From assembly GCA_018524725.1 (NCBI GenBank), contig JAEUWP010000066.1:53691-117690 (forward strand): a stretch of DNA of 64,000 nucleotides. Reading direction: 5' to 3'. Made by a program: the position numbers and the translations under genes. This stretch comes from Podaxis mareebaensis (taxonomy: Eukaryota > Basidiomycota > Agaricomycetes > Agaricales > Agaricaceae). Shown here one piece after another: positions 58,797 through 64,000 of the stretch (the stretch's first letter is position 1; each line of letters starts with the position of its first letter). The notes under the pieces were generated by a model. It was not told the DNA's origin. It saw only the letters and a list, made by a program, of their open reading frames with translations, and ran no database searches.

Positions 58797-61700
58797 GCCG
58801 GAGCAAGACCCAGATTGCGTGCGAAGTGCTTCACCTTTGGGGATGGGAGTGCCTTCGTAAAAACATCGGCAACCATGTCACCTGTGGGGCAATATATCAG
58901 GTGGATTTTCTCTTCTTCAATAATCCATCGAATGAAGTGATAGCAAATGTTGATATGCTTGGTACATGCGTGAAATTGGTTGTCGTTTGCGAGGGCAATG
59001 GTGGATTGATTATCGGAGAAAATGGTTGTGGTCGGGAGTTGCATGGCAAAGATTTGTGAGATAAGGGAACGGAGCCATAAGGCTTCTTTTGCTGCATGAG
59101 TCGCACCGACATATTCCAACTCCGTGGTGGACAACGTAACGAGCTCTTGTTTCTTGGCACTCCAGGAAACAGTGCCACCATTGATCATGAATGCATACCC
59201 TGAGGTAGCACGTCTGTCTTCAGCCATGTTTCCGTCTGCATCTGTGAAGCCTTCGAGTTTTTTGTTGTTACCACCATATGTAAGGAATAGATCGCAGGTG
59301 CCCTTGAGATAGCGAAAAACACGTTTGACTGCCTCCCAGTGTGCATCACCAGGGGCCTTAGTGAAACGGGAGAGTACCTGAACCATGTATGCGATATCAG
59401 GTCTGGTACCAAGTGCAGCATACATCAAGGTACCGACTGCCTCCTGATATGGGACACATGCCATACGAGCAACTTCAATGGTTGACTTCAGTGACTGTTC
59501 CGAGGTGAGCTTGGTAGTTGGGTCCATAGGGATAGTGAGTGGTTTGGCATCTTCTAAACTGAAACATCGAAGGGATGCATCAATGTATGAGCATTGGGAC
59601 AGTGAAATGATACCCTTGTTTCTGTCTCTCCTGATCTCTATTCCCAACAGCCAATGAATTTTGCCTAGGTCTGTGATCTCCACCTGACCTGAAATGCCCT
59701 TCTTCACCCAATGAATGAGGTCAACTGTAGTAGCAATGAGTGTACAGTCATCAACATGGATGAGAATGATCACAAGGTTGTCTGCAGTGGCCTTAAAAAA
59801 GATGCTGTGGTCAACATCACATCATGCAAAACCTAGTGTGTCAATCAGGATTTCGCATAGTTGTTGATACCATTGCCAACCAGACTGCTTCAGTCCATAG
59901 AGGGTCTTTTTAAGGTGGCATACATGGCAGGGTGAAACAGGGTCAATGAAGCCTGGAGGCTGTCTCATGAAAATGATCTTGTCATCAGTGAGCTTTCCAT
60001 TTAGGTATGCTCCCTTGATATCAATCTGATGGATTTCCATGTCTCTTGCAGCTGCAATGGCGAGAATGGCATGGATCAATGAAAGGCAGGCCACTGGGGC
60101 ATATGTGTCGAAATAATCAACACCAGGCACTTGGGAGAATCCTTGTGCCACAAGGCAGGCCTTGTATCAAACAATGTTCCTGGCTGCATCCTTCTTGGCT
60201 TTATATACCCATTTACACCCGACAATGTTGATGCCAGCTGGAGGGTCCACAAGTTCCCACATTCCAGCCTTGTTCAACATTTTCAACTCCTCTTCCATCA
60301 CCCTCTTCCACAGATCACAATCTGCTCTTCCCAATGCCTCTTTCAGGCTTGAAGGCTCTAATGTCTCCATGTCCCTGGTCTCTGCAATGAACACCCACAC
60401 TTCTTCCCAATCCTGTTCTTCAGCAAGCATAACTGCCCTTCCCTCGAGAATGTCACAAGCCTTGGGACTGGGATTTCGATTTCTGCAAGGATGCTCCAGC
60501 ACTGGCATTGGTGTCTGTAGGTGTTCATTACTGGGATACTCCAGTAGGACATCTTGTGTGGGTTCGGCTTCAGATGGTTGGTCAGTCACACTGGGATGCT
60601 CCAGTGACATGTCTGGCAAAGGAGTGGGATCATCTGCAGGATCATGATGGGGTTCAAAGGAATTTGGGATGTGTGAGGTGGGTGGTGGGTCACTTCAAGT
60701 CTTGTTAGCTGATATGGCCTGCTCCCCCTCAAGACTTGTGTGACTAGCATTGACAAACTGAAAATTCTGCTCAATGCTCACCATGCCAGTGTCAGGGAAC
60801 CAAATTCGAGAGCCATTGCTCTCCAAATCATATCCAATCCACTGTCCCTTCTTTGCTCTCCCATCCCACTTATCACCACCTCCCTCATGTACCCATACCT
60901 CCTCCCCCCATTCACAGAGTCTGCTGAGATTAGGATGCTTCCCATACAACATCTCATAGGGTGTCTTGTTGTCCAATGCCTTGGTACCTGTGCAGTTCAT
61001 CAACCACACTGCATGTGCTGCTGCATCAGCCCACAGATATCTGGGAATGGGGTGCCCATACAACAACGCTCGACCATGCTCAACAATTGTACAATTATGT
61101 CACTCTGCTACACCATTGTGTTGTGGAGTGTCATGAATGGTGAGTTTGGACTCAGTACCCCTGGATTTCAGGTGTTGACAAAACTCTGTTGATGTGTATT
61201 CTCTGCCTCTGTCAGAATGCAATGTTTTGATACATGCACCGAATTGTGTTTCACACCAAGCCTTGAAGTTTTTATATGCAGAGAAGACTTCTGACTTTTT
61301 CTCCAGGAAATCGATATGCATCCACTGAGAGTAGTCATCAGTGAAGGTCATGTAGTATTGGTGGCCCTTCTTGGTTGGAGTTCAGGCAGGTCCCCACACA
61401 TCAGAATGCACTTCCTCACACACAGCTTTGGCCCTTTCTCCCCCTTGCTCCTTCATGATAGGCAAGCATGTCACTTTTGCATATGCACAGGCATCACAAA
61501 AGAAATCTGCTGGTCCAGTATCATCAAGTTTCAAACCTGCAACCAGGCTGTCACAAACGAGCTGTCTGACAGCATCAGGGGATATATGGCTGAGATGTCA
61601 ATGTAACAGCTCTAAGGTGAGTTGGTCACCAACAGCATTTACTTCCATCAGGACCTCATGGACCAGTTTATACAGCCTGTTCTGGTTCTTTTGTATCTCT

Positions 61701-63190
61701 ACAACATGCATCCCACCCAGATCACAAATAATGCACTTCCCATTGGAGAACACAATGGAGAAACCAGCTTCATCAAGACATCCTATCAAGATGAGTGTAT
61801 AGCTGACTTCAGGTGAATATAACACCTCTGTCAGTTGCAGTTGAGAGGTACTAATGCCATTTGGCAAATTGATGATGATCTCTCCCTTTCCAGTCACATA
61901 AAAACTGTTTTGGTTTGCAGCATGAAGGGGGTGAGGGGCAGTAGGTGAGAAACTCATGAATGTGTCATGATACAGGGTGATGTGATGGGAGGCACCCAAG
62001 TCAAAGAGCTCGACTTGCACTTCAGTTATCTGAGTATCTTGGACATGACCAATATGATCAGCAACTTCAACTGCAGAGGTGAGTGCATAGTCATCCTTCA
62101 CAAAATCGATGTCGTCCACTGATTCAGTATCAGATACATCAAAGAAGTCATCTTCAATTTTGCCAGCATACATGTGGACAGGGATTAAAGCAGGGAGGGA
62201 GGGGTCATCCTCCAAATCTTTGAAGGAGAAAGCCACATCATTGTCCATGACATTGGTGCTGGTGGAGGGTTGAGCCAAGCTGGCTGCCTGTCTCTCCTTC
62301 TTGGTAGGGCATTCTCTCTTCATGTGTGGTCCCCCACATTCCCAACACGGTCCCTTCCCCTTCCCTTTCTCCTTGTTCTTTCCCTTGCCCTTCCCTTTAC
62401 TGCCAGACTCAACTGCCATAGCGCCATCACTGTTTGCTGCTCCCTCACCCTTCCCATGCCCCCTTGAACATGTGGACTGGATACAATCTGACTCGTCAGC
62501 AACTATGATGATCAGCAGATCTGGGTCAGTAGTTTCTCCACATAGGGTGGCAGATGTGAGCTGTCCCAATGCAAAACTTGAGAGTGCCCATGGCAATGAC
62601 TGTATAATTGTACTACAATAATCATTGTCATTGATGGACATGCCCATAGCATCTAGCTTGGCATGTCATGCCCTGAGGTTATTCAGGAAGGTGCATATGT
62701 TTGTATCTTTTGCACATTGTGAGGATAGAAAGTTGTGGCAGAGTCAGGTCTGGGAGAAGGCTCCTTTATACATGTACTCCTTTACCACAGCTGACCACAT
62801 CTTTGCAGCTGTTGACTGACCTGAAGTGATCATGAGGGTTGAGTTTGGTAGTTGTTGAGCCAAAAGTGATTTGGCAATGCTCTTGCTTCGATCCCACTTG
62901 GTGATTTCAGCTTTGGTGTCAAGTAAGATTGTTGAGGTGGGGGGGCTGGAGGTTGTGGTAGCTGACATCGAGGAAGATGATTTGGTCTCACCAGGAGACA
63001 GTGTAGGGGCAGGAGAAATAGAGATGGAAGGTTGGAGTGTGGGCCATACTTTGCTGCCATCAAAGTGCACCCACAAGCCTTTACCCTGAATGGCCATCTG
63101 GAAGCACAACTGGAATATTGCCCAGTTTGCTCCTGACTGTTCTAACATAGGCACAGTGGGAGGTAGCACATCATTGATGGTGGTGGACAT
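58793..63190 (-). pseudogene. Copia gag-pol polyprotein with eight TGA codons
   Basis: Single frame of 1,465 codons from ATG 63190. Gag: 63190 to about 62300 with zinc knuckle CWECGGPHMKREC (about 62310-62350). Protease: FDLGASHHIT (about 61990), where the family has D-S-G, so the active-site Ser codon appears changed to Leu (TCG to TTG). Integrase: FTDDYSQW, HSDRGREY and NGVAE supply the DDE residues (61100-61350). RT: DIKGAYLNGKL and LKKTLYGLKQ, then IHVDD (about 59750). RNase H ends near 58793 with DNQSTIALA and ADVFTKALP. In-frame TGA codons lie at 62744, 62666, 61598, 61382, 61100, 60695, 60167 and 59822 (left coordinates). Spacing between them is always a multiple of three; no frameshift is present. 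Confidence 0.9.
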
Positions 63191-63243
63191 ATTGCAAGTG
63201 TTTCATCATGTGTGAATAAACCATACTTGTTTAGCAATGGGCA

Positions 63244-63255
63244 GGGCCCATAACC
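63244..63255 (-). other. Primer-binding site, internal initiator-tRNA type
   Basis: The minus strand next to the 5' LTR reads GGTTATGGGCCC, complementary to the anticodon arm of initiator tRNA-Met (GGGCCCATAACC) rather than to a tRNA 3' end. Several copia elements prime with a half tRNA of this kind, so the site is taken as genuine. Confidence 0.65.
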
Positions 63256-63586
63256 TGTAGAATACACTCAGTCACTCGTTAGTGGTATGAGAACTATGTA
63301 TTAAGTACCTGTAGAATACACTATATGTGGCATATAAGTAATAGTCCATGAGGGGTAGTCCAATTACTCACCTCAGTCACTCATTAGCAGTATGAGAACT
63401 GAGGGGAGTGTACATCATGTCTACACATATATCTATGCATCAGTTAAAAAGGAGAAAAACAGTAATGTCTGTCTAATATGTCATTCTGAATCATACAAGA
63501 AATAAGGTCCATTTGTTGTATGTCATTTCAATACCCCCCTAATCCACTCATGCTTGTGTGTCTCAATGCACACTTGGGTTCCAACA
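63256..63586 (-). repeat. 5' LTR (right end) of copia element
   Basis: 331 bp, colinear with the left LTR and without indels. It differs at 16 positions, of which 14 are C-to-T or G-to-A changes at sites that are CpG in the left copy. Only one CpG (ACTCGTTAG) remains. Confidence 0.93.
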
Positions 63587-63591
63587 TTATC
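63587..63591. repeat. Target-site duplication TTATC (right)
   Basis: TTATC directly after the right LTR, identical to 58450-58454. Confidence 0.9.
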
Positions 63592-63862
63592 ATGACCAAA
63601 TGCTTTGCAACTCACCCTTGTTGTGCTAATTTGGCAGGAATTGAAAATCCCTTAGCCAAATAACTGTCAAACTGGGTATAAAACCTGATTGGGAAAACAA
63701 GTGCAAAATCCCCTCTCTTCCTGTTGGCAGGTCTTGCAAGCAAGGTGCCAGTCCTTTGATCCATCTTTGTGACTGACCCAATACTGGCAGGCAGACCAGG
63801 CAAATATGTCAGCAACCCTGATGCCTTGAACATTTGTCCAGAGAGTGTGGCTGAACAAGTCA
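63592..63862 (-). pseudogene. 5' part of the split TIM-barrel-like gene
   Basis: The minus-strand frame KMDQRTGTLLARPANRKRG followed by FPIRFYTQFDSYLAKGF and SIPAKLAQQG matches the N-terminal region expected for the family whose other half lies at 57009-58449. The exon ends at CAACAAGG just before a GTGAGT donor (about 63616). If the element and one TTATC are removed, the donor reaches an acceptor (GTCGTCAG, about 58420) and joins G to FTV in frame. The residue before FYTQF is Arg, where I expect Gly; GGG to AGG fits loss of a CpG. The true start codon lies upstream and may be beyond the window. No CpG occurs in 63592-64000. Confidence 0.65.
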
Positions 63863-64000
63863 TGTTGTTGATGGGGCAGCAAATGGATTACTATAGAATA
63901 TAACAGATAAAGGAGATAATGTGAATATAAAATAGTATTACCAAAAGCCACACCCTAGCAAGTTCATGGGGGACTCTGATTCAGAAGTGAAGGGGATAAT
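63863..64000. other. CpG-free right edge
   Basis: 138 bp with no clear coding content, possibly first exon or promoter sequence of the split gene. No CpG dinucleotide in this stretch. Confidence 0.35.

Larger units (their letters stand above)
58455..63586 (-). mobile_element. Full-length Ty1/copia LTR retrotransposon
   Basis: 5,132 bp, transcribed on the minus strand. It has 331-bp LTRs at both ends (TG...CA), a perfect TTATC target duplication, a primer site next to the right LTR, a polypurine tract (GAGGGGGAG) next to the left LTR, and a gag-PR-IN-RT-RH order that defines the copia superfamily. The polyprotein frame is continuous from 63190 to 58793 but holds eight TGA codons, so it is not functional as it stands. 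It inserted in an intron of a GH-like gene. The right-hand part, including the 5' LTR, is strongly CpG-poor while the left end is not. Confidence 0.95.

Noticed and set aside
1..64000. CRISPR arrays, bacterial operons or phage genes
   Set aside because: None seen; the spliced genes and mitochondrial presequences show eukaryotic nuclear DNA.

Overview
The window is nuclear DNA of a filamentous basidiomycete, most likely an agaricomycete. The genes are dense and carry many short GT-AG introns of about 50-60 nt. Three agaricomycete-type F-box/LRR genes, a UMTA-like methyltransferase, secreted fungal proteins and a Ty1/copia retrotransposon all fit this. The species cannot be named from the sequence. 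All gene models were spliced by eye from frame changes, GT-AG borders and family conservation, so inner exon borders are approximate unless stated.

Layout. 1-16 kb: a cytochrome P450, a small conserved protein, an F-box gene, the divergent mitochondrial pair INH1/ATP14 (both act on ATP synthase), a secreted SurE-like phosphatase, a second F-box gene, a repeat-containing ORF and a foldback element. 16-26 kb: a third F-box gene, a small protein with a duplicated motif, an AT-rich repeat region, a GNAT acetyltransferase, a broken partial copy of the NEO1 flippase, and a frameshifted kinase-like gene. 26-46 kb: the intact NEO1-type P4-ATPase, a secreted PA/M28-like protein, a long NST1 homologue, complex III subunit QCR2 and a LaeA/UMTA-like methyltransferase. 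46-57 kb: a hypothetical ORF, a full BRCT-containing family X DNA polymerase (lambda type), a small secreted double-psi beta-barrel protein, and an unusual PX-domain/GH18 chitinase fusion. 57-64 kb: a decayed secreted TIM-barrel-like gene split inside an intron by a complete 5.1 kb Ty1/copia element.

The housekeeping genes (INH1, ATP14, QCR2, NEO1, NST1, Pol X) do not form one pathway; only INH1/ATP14 are an obvious functional pair. The most notable observations are the PX-GH18 fusion and the retrotransposon. The element has perfect TSDs and no frameshift in gag-pol, but eight in-frame TGA codons. The right-hand four-fifths of it and its right flank have lost nearly all CpG, while its left end has normal CpG. 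This points to CpG-directed C-to-T mutation with a sharp edge inside the element.
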